Shown here: piece after piece, positions 19,966-31,647 of the stretch
How the letters are laid out: each line of letters opens with the position of its first letter
Numbering within the stretch: position 1 is the first letter of the stretch
Assembly: GCA_030144725.1 (NCBI GenBank)
Contig: JASKMD010000024.1
Location: 6,978,953 to 7,042,952 of the forward strand
Direction: 5' to 3'
Length of the DNA stretch: 64,000 nucleotides
DNA from: Haematococcus lacustris
Taxonomy: Eukaryota; Chlorophyta; Chlorophyceae; Chlamydomonadales; Haematococcaceae
Program-made: the position numbers and the translations under genes
Notes under the pieces: model-generated
Seen by the model: only the letters and a program-made list of their open reading frames with translations
The model's database searches: none
What the model was told of the DNA's origin: nothing

Positions 19966-21291
19966 ATGGAGCCCCCATCAGCCCAGCAGCGAGCCGTCCC
20001 GCCCCAACAAATCAACGCGTTGGCACTGCCATCAGCGGTTTTTGAGCTCATCACTAGCGAGGCCATCAGAGCTGGCGACGGGCCCAACCTCAACCAAGCC
20101 AGCAAAGCCTGCCGCAAAGCATGCTTGCGCACCATCAGCAGCCTCAGCTTAAACATCGACGACATGTCCTACAGCGGCTTCCTCACCCACGACAACGTGA
20201 TGGCATTGCGGGGGCGGGGGCTGCCCATGACCTTGACGTTGTGGCAGCGGAGAACGCATATGGACATGAAAAGCCGATACCTGGTGGAAGGGGCGATCGG
20301 TCAGCTGGGCCATTGTCCGGCCATCCGACTGGTGAGAATCGTGGCCGGCGACTACCCATACGTCGACCTGAATGTGGACACCTGGCTGTCTGCCAAGATG
20401 ATGCCCAACTTCCCCAATGTGGAGCACCTGGTGGTGGAGGGGTTTGACATGCTGTCCAAGGGGCTGAAGCGGCTGCTGGAGGACCCGCTGATGCGGGGCT
20501 TGAAGACCCTGGACATCCAGGACAGAGGCCGCAGCGACAGGGTGCGCCACAATGGGGAGGAGTGGCTGGCAGCAGCACTGCAGCTAAGGAAGTTGAAGGT
20601 GTTCAGGCTGAAGCTGATCCGCTCCCTCCATGACCACCCCAACAACCTGCGGGTGCTGGACATCACGCAGATGGATCTCCTTGATGCAGGCAAGCTACCC
20701 CTACACTCCCTGACAGAGCTCAGGATAGGGAGGCTGCATGTGGGGACGGAAGTCTGGAATATGGATGAGCACACCAGCTGTGTGACCAACCTGTACATGG
20801 GGGGCCGTGTGAGGCCCGAGGTGCAGAAGCTGGTCCTGGAGCTCAGCATCAGCTACCCTACATGGATGGGTGTAGTGTCAGATCTTCGCTTCCTGAGTGG
20901 GGGCATTGATGAGGTTGAGGTGCAGCTGGATGTGTACCACAGTGGGGGGCTCACCACTGAGCTAGATGAGGACCTGTTGCCAGCGCTGGCCCCTGTGGTG
21001 CAAGGGTGTGCCTCTGTCACGTTCATGAATGGCGAGGTCAGGCCATCTGTGGAGTGGGTGCAGCTCCTGTTTCACTGCATGCCCGGGGTCGAAAGGGTGG
21101 CCATCTTGGAGTGTGATGGGGCAGCCACACCAGAAATGGCACAGGCTTTGATCCACGCGCACCAGCTGTTTGGGTCTAGGTGCCTGCCCATCACCCTGTC
21201 CCAGCCACGATGGTTGGCTGGGCCAGTGGCCGCTACATTGAATGCCATGCTGGCTTCATCAGGGGCAAACGAGCACTTCTCATTCGTGTGA
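19966..21291 (+). CDS. F-box/LRR protein, family member 4
   Basis: A single exon of 441 codons and the longest, most diverged member. It has the clearest F-box near residues 20-65: LPSAVFELITSEAI, then NLNQASKACRKACL and SSLSLNID, which fits the LP..v...I...L..~skacR pattern. Leucine-rich repeats follow (VEHLVVEGFDML, LKTLDIQ, LRVLDITQMDLLDAGKLP, LTELRIGRLHV). The ATG at 19,966 follows the class I leader. The product is expected to bind Skp1 through the F-box and a target through the LRR. It anchors the F-box reading for the shorter members 1-3. Confidence 0.75.
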   Translation: MEPPSAQQRAVPPQQINALALPSAVFELITSEAIRAGDGPNLNQASKACRKACLRTISSLSLNIDDMSYSGFLTHDNVMALRGRGLPMTLTLWQRRTHMDMKSRYLVEGAIGQLGHCPAIRLVRIVAGDYPYVDLNVDTWLSAKMMPNFPNVEHLVVEGFDMLSKGLKRLLEDPLMRGLKTLDIQDRGRSDRVRHNGEEWLAAALQLRKLKVFRLKLIRSLHDHPNNLRVLDITQMDLLDAGKLPLHSLTELRIGRLHVGTEVWNMDEHTSCVTNLYMGGRVRPEVQKLVLELSISYPTWMGVVSDLRFLSGGIDEVEVQLDVYHSGGLTTELDEDLLPALAPVVQGCASVTFMNGEVRPSVEWVQLLFHCMPGVERVAILECDGAATPEMAQALIHAHQLFGSRCLPITLSQPRWLAGPVAATLNAMLASSGANEHFSFV

Positions 21292-21985
21292 CACACTGAA
21301 CATGCTTGGTCGTGAGTGTGGCATGCAAGCGATATCAAGCAGCACATGCATCAGTTGGGTATGACAGTACAACTTGACTTGAATGTGGGGACAAGGCCTT
21401 GCAGTTCGTGTCATGCAATACATGCATGTGTTTAAAGTGGAGGCGGGGTTGTGGTGGTGTGTGTGTGTATGTCACCTATATCAGCGTGCCACGGCCAGCC
21501 AGCCGTGCATGTAACAGAGCCCTGACTTCCCCGACAACACTCCTCAAATGCGAAAGAGACTCATAGGGGTCTACAGTTCTGTAGGTGTCTACAGTACTGT
21601 AGGGGTCAACAGTACTGTAGGGGTCTACAGTACTGTAGGGGTCTACAGTGCTGTAGGTGTCTCGAGGAGGGCTGGTGGTTACAGCGTCTTAGCTTGGAGG
21701 AGGTTGGCTGGTATAGCGGCAACTTTGGTGACATGTAAGGCACACAATGGCTCACAGACCAAGTTGTTGAGATAAGGTCAGAATTGGATATTTGTTCGTT
21801 ACCGCTATACATTCATGCAATCAGCACCAATTGCGTACGTACATCCTAGCCGCGCGACGCTGTAACACATACTGCTGTTCAGTGGCTTTCATTCAACGTG
21901 CCAAGTTTGCATGCACATCAGCATGGCCAAATGCTCGCCGCGAACACAGGTGCTCCGAGCAAGCTACGAAACCACTCCGAACACA
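21292..21985. other. Intergenic stretch upstream of composite gene B
   Basis: No exon is supported. It holds a GT-rich run (21,448-21,470) and the palindromic 18-bp minisatellite listed separately, and probably includes the promoter of the gene starting at 21,986. Confidence 0.5.
21568..21665. repeat. Palindromic 18-bp minisatellite (CTACAGTACTGTAG)
   Basis: Five to six units of GTCTACAGTACTGTAGGG occur with small changes. The core CTACAGTACTGTAG is a perfect 14-bp palindrome. It stands about 320 bp before the start of composite gene B. Confidence 0.85.
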
Positions 21986-24900
21986 ATGGCAGAACACCCA
22001 GACTACACGGTGCCAACAACCAAGGCTTCCCTTTTTGTGACTTGCACGACCGGAGACTTAACGGGCATCGATGCGAAGAATACTCCTGTGAACCTCATGA
22101 TGACAGGGGCGATGCTAATCCGGCGCATCTTGTCCTTGGCACGGGTGAAAATGTGTATGGTAATGCGATGCGTGCACTCGCTCCGGCATTGACATATGTC
22201 TAATCATCATCGCAGGCTCCGGCGGAACTGGCCGCCAACACGGTCATGGTCATCTTGGGTGCCCTCCTTTTCATGGTCGACATCGAAACGAGCACCGCCC
22301 CTCCCACGGTGGCGTGCTTAAAAGAGGGCTTGGCTATGTGAGCACGCCCATACATCAAGCTTAGGCATAGGGTTAGCATTGCCTATACACAACCAGGAGA
22401 GGAGGTTAGTGGATGCGCTTGCCTGGTTTTTGCCAATGCAGATGCTACAAGCAAGTCCTGACCCACTACCAGGCCCAGGATGCTGTGTGGAGGAACAAGA
22501 TTGAAACGCTCCAACGCCGAGCAAATATTTGGACAGGAATGTACAAGGCAGATTTCACTGAACATCTGCGTGCTCTAGCTGAGTTCTGTGAGATGTACAA
22601 TGCAGGAGGTGAGAATATTGGACACAGGCTGTTGATGGCGTGATTGACTAGTGTAGATGTCATTGTCACGGTAGCGTTGGGTGCATGTAGGTGGAGGCAT
22701 GGATGCCCTTCGTGCAATTGGGCAGGCACAGCGAGATGCAGCATTCTCGGTCTTTGTCCGGCTGCTTCAGGTAAGTTGCTGGTTTGCTACATGGCGGGCT
22801 GGATGCAGCTGAAGGTGCAATGATGGCATCTAAGCTCATGATGCTAAACTTGTGCTTGATGTCCTCAGGCAGCGAGCCCCACCATCCCACCCCCAGAACT
22901 GACGGTCGAGGAAACGACAAAGGTTGGTTTGGTGCTACATGTCTCACTATCCTGACACGGACCTCTTCAGAGGTGTTTGTTTTGCAGGTACTAAAGGGCA
23001 AAATGATCAGACTCGCCTCGGACACTGTATTGGCTTATACAGGCTACAGCTCAGGAGAGGTAGGCATGGGCACATCATAGGGTTTGCCGCACTTGACCTG
23101 ACTTGCCCACTGCATAGTGCAGGGTTTAATGCTGCCTGATGAGGACGATATAAACAGCTTGAACCCGGGGAATTGGATGACGAGTGGTGCTTTTTCTTCA
23201 CTGATCAATAGCATGCAGGTGGGATGGTGTGGTGGTGGGGTTGAAAGCACTGTTAGCGAACCACAGCATTCAGTGACTGTGGTGCATTCACTCACAGTTT
23301 TGGCAACCATCTGCCTATGATGGTCCGAGACCAATGCTCCTGCCGGTGGAGTTGGCACGCGTGTTCAGCCCAATTTTTGACAGCAGTACGCCAACACCTG
23401 CGCCAGTAGAGGCATGGCAAGAGCTGTATGGGTACTTTTGCTCCGTTCACCGTGTGCAAGAGCTTAAATCAGCAGCTTGCATCATTCTACCTGTACACCA
23501 CGACAACCACTACTTCTTTGTGGTTTTCTTCAGGCAGGTCAAGCGGGTTGTGTTCTTTGACAGTGGCAAGCAATTCAACCCCAACTGGCCGGTGAGTGGC
23601 ACATGCCTCGACGCCCAGTTTACATGCACCTCACACTGAATCTGATGCATGCCTTGCATGCAGACACAACTGATGAAGGACACCTTCACTGAGGTTGCAG
23701 AGGAAATTTTCTCTGAAGGGGATGAGCGTTGGGTATTTGAGGAGGGGACCATCACGCAGCAGCCTGACGCCATCCACTGCGCTGACTACACGCTGACCGG
23801 CATCAACGCCATCCTCCAGGCTGCAGACGTGTAAGATTGCTAGATTGAGTTGACCGTACACATGATGCAGGTGATGACCGGCACCATGTGTTGTGGCATT
23901 TGCAGGCGGTATTGCCGCGCCATCGACTTGGCGAACATTAACATGGCGTCCCAACGACGGACATGGCTCAAACCCTACTTGGAGGTGACCGTGACGGTGA
24001 GGAATAGGAGCGCTAGGTGTTGCTGACAGTCCATGTACACTCTCTGGTTCCGCCACTGACAGGCTGTTGTTGCATGCTTGCAGAGGATGATAGCAGAGCA
24101 AGGTATGTGTTGATACACATTCAATCATGCTTATAAATGTCAACTAATGTAAGACATGTGCCCATGCAGAAATTGACTTCATTACACCAGGTGCCGTCAC
24201 TGCCCAAGCCAGCAACGCTGATGACATGGAGCCAACGGTGGTAGAGGGGGCTGTAACGGCTGCACCACAGGATGTGGCGGCGGCGGAGCAGTGAGTGCAC
24301 ACCCACTAAGCCAAGAGCAAGGCAGTAACCAGTCATATGTCGATATGTGATACCCCCTTTCGCTCCAACCAGGCACAAGTGGAAGCGAGGCTGTGAGCCT
24401 CATGATGATGTTGGTGGTAATCCTCTGTGTTGGTTGCAGCCCAATCAGCGAAGGGGGGAACCCCCCTGCAGAGACGCCTCATGCTGGGGCAGCCCTAGCG
24501 GCCAGCTCAAGTGCCTCTCCACCAAGGGGAGCTGCCGAGGTGGCAGGCACAGCGGGACGGGCAAAGCCGTCTTCAGGTGAGTTGGTGCCTTGGATACAGG
24601 CAGGTCAAGAAGCTAAAGGGGCGCCAGCAGGATGAGCAACATTGTGCAGGCTGGCCCAATAGGGCTCGCGGGATGTGGTGGGTGCGGCGGGGCCAACCAA
24701 TCAAGCGCATCACAGGTGAGCACGGCAGCATATGAATCAATCCAAGGTACGGCAAACATGTCGGCCGGTGATGTCGCTGATGATCCCTTGCTCGGTGCCC
24801 TTGTGCATACAGAGCCAGATCCTGAAATGACGGCAAAACATGCCTCACCATCACGCGCTGGTGGCAGTGGTGACAAGGCTGCAGAGCAGGTGACATGTAG

Positions 24901-27900
24901 CTGCCAAGCCAGATCACCATATCATATCACCATAAGCATAAGCATGGCTACAGAGCAGTATCCATATGCCTACAGAGCAGTATCACATGCCTACTGAGCA
25001 GTATCCCCATGCCTACTGAGCAGTATCACATGGCTACAGAGCAGTATCACATGCCTACAGAGCAGTATCCACATGCCTACTGAGCAGTATCCCAATGCCT
25101 ACTGAGCAGTATCACATGTTGACAGAGCAGTATCCTGATGCCTACTCAGCAGTATCCTTATGCCTACTGAGCAGTATCCCCATGACTACAGAGCAGTATC
25201 CTTATGCCTACTGAGCAGTATCCACATGCCTACTGAGCAGTATCCTCATGCCTACTGAGCAGTATCCACATGCCTACTGAGCAGTATCCACATGCCTACT
25301 GAGCAGTATCCACATGCCTACTGAGCAGTATCCACATGCCTACTGAGCAGTATCCACATGCCTACTGAGCAGTATCCACATGACTACTGAGCAGTATCCA
25401 CATGCCTACTGAGCAGTATCCACATGCCTACTGAGCAGTATCCATATGCCTACTGAGCAGTATCCATATGCCTACTGAGCAGTATCCACATGCCTACTGA
25501 GCAGTATCCACATGCCTACTGAGCAGTATCCTGATGCCTACTGAGCAGTATCCATATGCCTACTGAGCAGTATCCACATGCCTACTGAGCAGTATCACAT
25601 GTTGACAGAGCAGTATCCTGATGCCTACTCAGCAGTATCCTTATGCCTACTGAGCAGTATCCACATGCCTACTGAGCAGTATCCACATGCCTACTGAGCA
25701 GTATCACATGTTGACAGAGCAGTATCCATCTGCCTATTGAGCAGTATCCACCTTCCTACTGCGTAGTATCCACATGCCTACTGAGCAGTATCACATGGCT
25801 ACAGAGCAGTATCACATAACTACAGAGCAGTATCCTCATGCCTACTGAGCAGTATCCACCTGCCTACAGAGCAGTATCCACATGCCTACAGAGCAGTATC
25901 CACATGCCTACTGAGCAGTATCCACATGACTACGGAGCAGTATCCTCATGCCTACTGAGCAGTATCCACATGCCTACTGAGCAGTATCCACATGACTACA
26001 GAGCAGTATCCACATGCCTACTGAGCAGTATCCACATGACTACGGAGCAGTATCCTCATGCCTACTGAGCAGTATCCATATGACTTCAGAGCAGTACTCA
26101 CTTGCCTACTACGCAGTATTTCGTGACTACTGAGCAGTATCCATATGAATACAGAGCAGTACCATGTGGCTACAGAGATCACAGAACGTCGACATAGCTA
26201 CAAAGCTACAAAGCAGTAGCCATGTGTAACTTGGTGGGTTGGTAACAATGTGTAATCTCTGCAGGGTGACCAACGTGGGACCAAGCGTCAGCTGGACACT
26301 GCAGCCCCGCCTGCTAAGGCCACAGCCCCACCAACCAAGGCGCGCCCCTCCCTGTTCAGCTCAGCCCAACCCAAGGGCACGATGTACCGCAGGGCCAAAG
26401 CAAAGGTGAAATGGGCAGTTATCGAATGGCTAGTTAAATACCCTGCTGAAATCGTTGCATGGCAAGCACATGCAATCTGTTGATGTTGTGCAGAGCCAAG
26501 GTGTCGAAGGTGCCGGAGCAGCTGCTGGTGGCCTTCTCGGTGACACAGCAGGTGAGACAGGAGGCCAGGTATAGCAGGGGTGAAGTAGAGGTGCCACCAA
26601 TACCAGCCTAATTTAGCTAAGACATGACTGTAAAGACTGTGATGCGATGTGTGTGCAGATATCCCGGAAAGCGTCAAGAGGTTCTTCAATGAGCACTTCA
26701 GCGTGAGTCATGTGATGTCGCATGTCTAGTGACTAATTGTAATCTTACCAGCTGTACACCAAGTTCAGGAGTTGAGGATCATGTTGTTGTACATGCAGAA
26801 CATCGAAGAGGGATTGAAGGCTTTGGCAGAGCGGTTGCCCATGGTGGATGCACGGACGGAGGCGGAGGAGCAGCAACCAATGAAGGTAAAACATCATGGC
26901 AAGCTGGGCAATTGCAGTGCACGGTGAGGGACAGCCAACTACTATTGACCGACCAGCCGACCAGCCAGCCGTCTCAGGTCAAGGCCCGGGGTGCCCAAGG
27001 AGCCTGAGCTGGTGTACAAAAACCCCGGGTACCGCAAGCCACCGCAGAAGATCTTCAAGCCGGATGAGGTCAAGGAGTTCCAGCAGTTCGTGCTGACACA
27101 CGGCTATGGCATCATTCAGCTGGATCCGGAGTACGTGGCGGGCGAGCTGGAGGTGTGGGCCGTGGTGACGTTGAAGGACTACGGCGCTGTCATCTTCGAG
27201 AAGAGCAAGGTGGACGCCAAGGGTGAATTTGTACGTGAGGGCGACAGCTACGTAAGTACTCATCACTGCAGATAATGTGCCACAGAGCAGCGGCATCTAG
27301 GCCAACGCATCACAATGTTGTGTTTCTGATGAGAGCGTGAAAGGCTACCATGCAACCACTGACCCACATGCCAATCTTAATACTAGCACCATGTTTGCGC
27401 ATGTTGTGTTTGTTTGCAGGTTGGCACAGACTTTGGAACCGGTCAGCGCCTCCAGCTTTACTTCACCACTGCCAATGAGGATGGCACCCTGCCGGACGAT
27501 GTGACCATGGCAGCCTTGAACGACCCGTTTCCCTGGGGGCACTTCAACAAACTGTCACCAGAAGACAAGACACGCCACCTACTGGCAATAGAAGTGACCA
27601 AGAAGTACTTGACAAAGCTTCAGGTAAACTTGGAAACCCTAACCCTAACCCTATCCCTAACCCTAACCCTAACCCTAACCCTAACCCTAACCCTAACCCT
27701 AACCCTAACCCTGACCCTAACCCTAACACTAACCCTAACCCTAACCCTAACCCTAACCCTAACCAGAACCCTATCCCCCTATCCCTATTCCTATCCCTAT
27801 CCCTAACCCTAACCCTATCCCTAACCCTAGCCCTAGCCCTGGCCCTCTCCCTAAACCATAACCCCTATCCATATCCCTAACCCTAACCCCCTATCACTAT

Positions 27901-29948
27901 CCCCAGGTGACACATATCTCATGCGCGGTGATCACCTGAGTGGCGTCCCTCAGATGGATCAAGTGGATCACGACAACAAATGGATCATATCATGTGTGGT
28001 TTAACTTATGATCGTTTCAGGTGTGCGCCCAACAGCTGTCCCCTTGCCCACTGCGTGGCGGCACCATCCTGGCCAATGACTACCTGAAATCAAGGGTTGT
28101 CACGCCAGGGGGGTTTCAGCTGAACCCAAGGCGGCCCACAGGGTTGGTACGGCCTCAAGCCTTGCATGTGGATGTGAGCCCCAAGGAGATCGCCACTCCC
28201 TGGGTAAGGACACAGCCGCCCTGATGGCTGCCTGGCTGCCCTGCTGCTGCACCTTACCTGAATGCCTGCCCTGATGCCCGGCCGCTGCCCTACCCTGATG
28301 ACTGCGCTGATTCCCTTCTGCTGCCCTGCCCTGATGACTGCCCGGCCGCCCTGCTGCTGCCCTACCCTGCCCAGCCCAGAGTGAGACAGCCACAGCAGGA
28401 TTGCCTTGTGCTGCGCAGGCGCCAACCATGGCTCAGCCCCTTCCACACACCCCAACAGCAACCTCGCAGACGGCTGCATTGGAGGCTCTTGCATCAGCTG
28501 CAGCAGCAGCAGCAGTCTCATCTGCAGGTGTCGCCATAACACCCACTGTCCCTGTCTCTCAGGCGTCACCCCCTGCAGCCTGCTTCATCCCAGCCATGGC
28601 AGCAGCAGCACCAAACCCGGCAGCAGCGGCAGCGGCAGCAGCAACAGCAGCACCGGTGGAAGCAGCAGCAGCAGCAGCAGCGGCACCAGTGGAAGCAGCA
28701 TCAGCATCAGCAGCAGCAGCAGCACCACCAGTGGAAGCAGCAACGGCAGGGGCAGCAGCGGCAGCAGCAGGGGCAGCAGCATCAGCAGCTGCAGCAGCAG
28801 GAGCAGCAGCAGCGGGAGCATCAGGCATTCCCCACCTCCCCTCTTCCGCAGCGGCCACATATGTGGCTGAGGGGGCAGCTGATGCACCCCGCCCTACCGC
28901 AGCAGCCCCCCAAGGCCCCTTCCACATGCCCCACCCCCGCCCCGCCCCATCCTCAGGGCAGGCACCCCCCCATGCCTCAACACCCGGGTTCAAGGTGTTT
29001 GGGCGTGAGGGCATGGTGCTCATCATCGCCATGCAGCTGGTCAGCATCCTCCTCATCCCTTACAGCCACGAGCTGGTGAAGCTGTTCGCCCCGTTCTGGA
29101 ACGCTGTCATGCCAGATGAGGATGGGCATGTGAACGAGGCTCTGCTGCCAGAGCTGGAGGAGAAGTTGAGCACGCTGACCCTTCTGGAGGTGATTGAGGT
29201 TGAGCTGCAGCCGGGTCAGGCACTGGGCATGACGGGGGTGACCATTCACGCTGGCGCTGAGGGTCGACCAGGCACAGCCTCCGCCCGTGCCCACTTCTAC
29301 GGCAGTGTGTGCTTTGTAGAGAACACCACCACCTTGGTCAGGCAGATGGGCAAGATCATCGACGGCGCAGCCATGCCTACAACAGAGGCCGACTTCAAGA
29401 ATAAGGACAAGTGGCCTATCTGGAAGACCGAAGCTGGTGGCAGCATGGTGCCCCCGGAGCCATACGAGCCTGTTGCCCAATTGGAGACGGACAGGCTGTG
29501 GCAGGACCGCTTCAACGGCCCCTTGGACGACATCAGGAAGAGGCAACCCCAGCTGATAGCTGCTTGGCAGGCAGCAGTAGAGGCCAAGGCGGCGAAGTTG
29601 AAGGAGCAGAAAGCGGCAGAGGCCAGGGCTGCTAAGGCAGCCAAAGCTGCAGCAAAGGTGGCCCAGGGGGGGGCTGCCACGGCAGTACCAGCAGCAGCGG
29701 TCCAGGGTGGTCCAGCTGCGGGAGAGGAGTCGGTTGGGGCCAAGAAGGTGGTCAAGCCAGCTGCAAGAGGGGGCGGAAGCCAGGGCAGGCAGGGGGGCAG
29801 AGGCAGGGGCAGGGGCAATGGCAGCGGCAGTGGCGGTGGCAGGGGCAGAGGCGGGGCCAGGGGCAGAGGCAGGGGCAACAGGCAGAAGGGTGCTGGGGAA
29901 GAGGGTGGGGGGGAGGCTCCACCGGCTAAGCGCCACAAGCGACAGTAG
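21986..29948 (+). CDS. Composite Ulp1/C48 protease - 2OG-Fe(II) dioxygenase-like gene, copy B
   Basis: ATG is at 21,986 and the stop at 29,948. Protease exons: 21986-22144, 22216-22337, 22442-22608, 22691-22770, about 22,870-22,921, 22,989-23,060, 23,123-23,218, 23,299-23,591, 23,663-23,831, 23,907-23,992, 24,085-24,102, 24,170-24,293. The C48 triad is His in NHY (23,508-23,510), Asp in FFDSG (23,559-23,561) and Cys in IHCADY (23,778-23,780). Dioxygenase-side exons: about 26,265-26,408, 26,494-26,551, 26,660-26,702, 26,801-26,886, 26,978-27,251, 27,420-27,623, 28,021-28,203, 28,419-29,948, with HVD at 28,165-28,173, distal His in IHAG at 29,247-29,249, a long Ala-rich insert and a Gly/Arg-rich tail. 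The N-terminal exons align with those of copy A. Junctions around 24,300-24,900 and 26,978 could not be phased, and a TGA follows 24,293, so two separate genes remain possible. Confidence 0.6.
24943..26180 (+). repeat. 22-bp minisatellite, GAGCAGTATCCACATGCCTACT
   Basis: About 55 tandem copies occur with variants (CATATG, CTGATG, TACAGAG for TACTGAG). It lies between an exon ending near 24,890 and one starting at 26,265, so it would be intronic if the composite gene is one unit. The core GAGCAGTATCCA is shared with the 21-bp array at 30,480-31,408. Confidence 0.9.
27636..27905 (+). repeat. Intronic telomere-like repeat (CCCTAA)n
   Basis: About 45 units of CCCTAA, perfect in the centre (27,655-27,760) and degenerate toward the 3' side (CCCTAT, CCCTAG), lie within the intron 27,624-28,020. 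Exons on both sides are phase 0. In copy A this junction has no intron at all: KRLQ runs straight into the next codons. Confidence 0.9.
28204..28418 (+). repeat. Intron with degenerate CTGCCCTGATG repeats
   Basis: The intron between two dioxygenase exons consists largely of imperfect CTGCCCTGATGACTGC and GCTGCTGCCCTGCC units. Copy A has coding Pro/Gln-rich sequence at the equivalent place. Confidence 0.6.
28498..28830 (+). repeat. Coding (GCA)n tract in dioxygenase copy B
   Basis: GCA-rich triplets encode an Ala-rich insert between the HxD strand and the rest of the beta-helix. In copy A the same insert position is Pro/Gln/Ser-rich (SPKQQ, SPSRQ repeats), so the loop tolerates unrelated low-complexity sequence. 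Confidence 0.8.
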
Positions 29949-30479
29949 TAGGGGGTTGTGTATGGCGCTAGCAGATCAATAGCCATTACACATCATCACA
30001 CCTTGCACCACAAGGTACACATGGGGCCAATGCAAGTGTGCGTCATGTTGTTGTTGCTGCTCATGTTGCCTTCATGTTGGTGATGTTGGTGTGGTGGTGA
30101 AAGGGCAGCTGGTCATGATGTCGTTGCCTCTCATATGTTGTCGTTGTCAATGTTAGTGATGCTGGTAAATGAGCCTGATGACGTGTGTAAGGTCCACACA
30201 GTGTAAGAGCCCAGCCCACAGTAATAGTAAGTATCCCATCATCTGGCCCCAGGCAACATGGGTTAAGGTTTACACGGACTTAATCAAGGGCAGGAATAGG
30301 CTTGCGGCATCAACAGGAGGTTAACCATCATCATCAGCAATAACCGCTGTCACACCAACCCACACAACACACAGTAGAGAAAAGAAGGAAGTTGTGCAAC
30401 AGAGTTGCGCCAGAGCATGGTACACACGCGCATAACCACAATGGCGTTGCAGGGACACAATAGCAAATGATGTCGTCAC
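29949..30479. other. Intergenic stretch after composite gene B
   Basis: Simple GTTG/ATGTTG-rich sequence (30,040-30,170), probably including the 3' UTR. No exon is supported. Confidence 0.4.
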
Positions 30480-31408
30480 CTGAGCAGTATCCTTAGTCGA
30501 CAACGAGGTATCCATAGACGACAGCGCAGTACCTATGGGTGACTGAGCAGTATCCATGGTTGACTGAGCAGTATCCATGGTTGACTGCGCAGTATTTATG
30601 GTTGACTGAGCAGTATCCATGGTTGACTGCGCAGTATCAATGGTTGACTGCGCAGTATCCATGGTTGACTGCGCAGTATCAATGGTTGACTGAGCAGTAT
30701 TCATGGTTGACTGAGCAGTATTCATGGTTGACTGAGCAGTATCCATGGTTGACTGAGCAGTATCCATGGTTGACTGAGCAGTATCTATAGTTAACTGAGC
30801 AGTATCCATGATAAACTGAGCAGTATCCATGGTTGACTGAGCTTTATCCATGATAAACTGAGCAGTATCATGGTTGACTGAGCAGTATCCATTGTTGACT
30901 GAGCAGTATCCATGGTTGACTGAGCAGTATCCATAGTTGACTGAGCAGTATCCATGGTTGACTGAGCAGTATCCATGGTTGACTGAGCAGTATCCATGGT
31001 TGACTGAGCAGTATCCATGGTTGACTGAGCAGTATCCAAGGTTGACTGAGCAGTATTCATGGTTGACTGAGCAGTATTCATGGTTGACTGAGCAGTATCC
31101 ATGGTTGACTGAGCAGTATCCATGGTTGGCTGAGCAGTATCCATGGTTGACTGAGCAGTATCCATGGTTGACTGAGCAGTATCCAAGGTTGACTGAGCAG
31201 TATCCATGATTGACTGAGCAGTATCCATGGTTGACTGAGCAGTATTCATGGTTGACTGAGCAGTATCCATGATTGACTGAGCAGTATGCATAGTTGACTG
31301 AGCAGTATCCATGGATTACAGCGCAGTATCCATGATAAGCAGCGCAGTATCCATGATAAGCAGCGCAGTATCACAAAAAACAGCGCAGTTACCATGGATA
31401 CTGCGCAG
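30480..31408 (+). repeat. 21-bp minisatellite, GAGCAGTATCCATGGTTGACT
   Basis: About 40 tandem copies. The 21-bp period leaves frames open on both strands (repeated TEQYPWL or MDTAQST peptides), which are not genes. At the right end the unit inverts (GCGCAGTTACCATGGATACTGCGC near 31,382), giving a near-palindromic stop to the array. Confidence 0.9.
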
Positions 31409-31647
31409 TTATCGCTGCTAATTCCTGTGAGTGGGGCGGGACCGTGAGACTGGGCGCCGCAGCCTCTGCGCTGAGCTGGTCAGCTGCCTTGCCTGGATGG
31501 CAGCCAATTCAACCATGTCACGTCAGCACTGGATGTAAACACTGATCAAACTATAGGACACATACACTGCAACCATATGTCAAGGGTCATGGACACTTAT
31601 GATTACAACACATAGGCCATGCATAACATTGAAGCCAATACGCAAGG

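Noticed and set aside
24943..26180. CRISPR-like repeat array
   Set aside because: Units are directly tandem without unique spacers, in a eukaryotic intron-rich context.
30321..31312. Frames with repeated MDTAQST or TEQYPWL peptides
   Set aside because: The 21-bp minisatellite leaves frames open on both strands; no start, flank or domain evidence.
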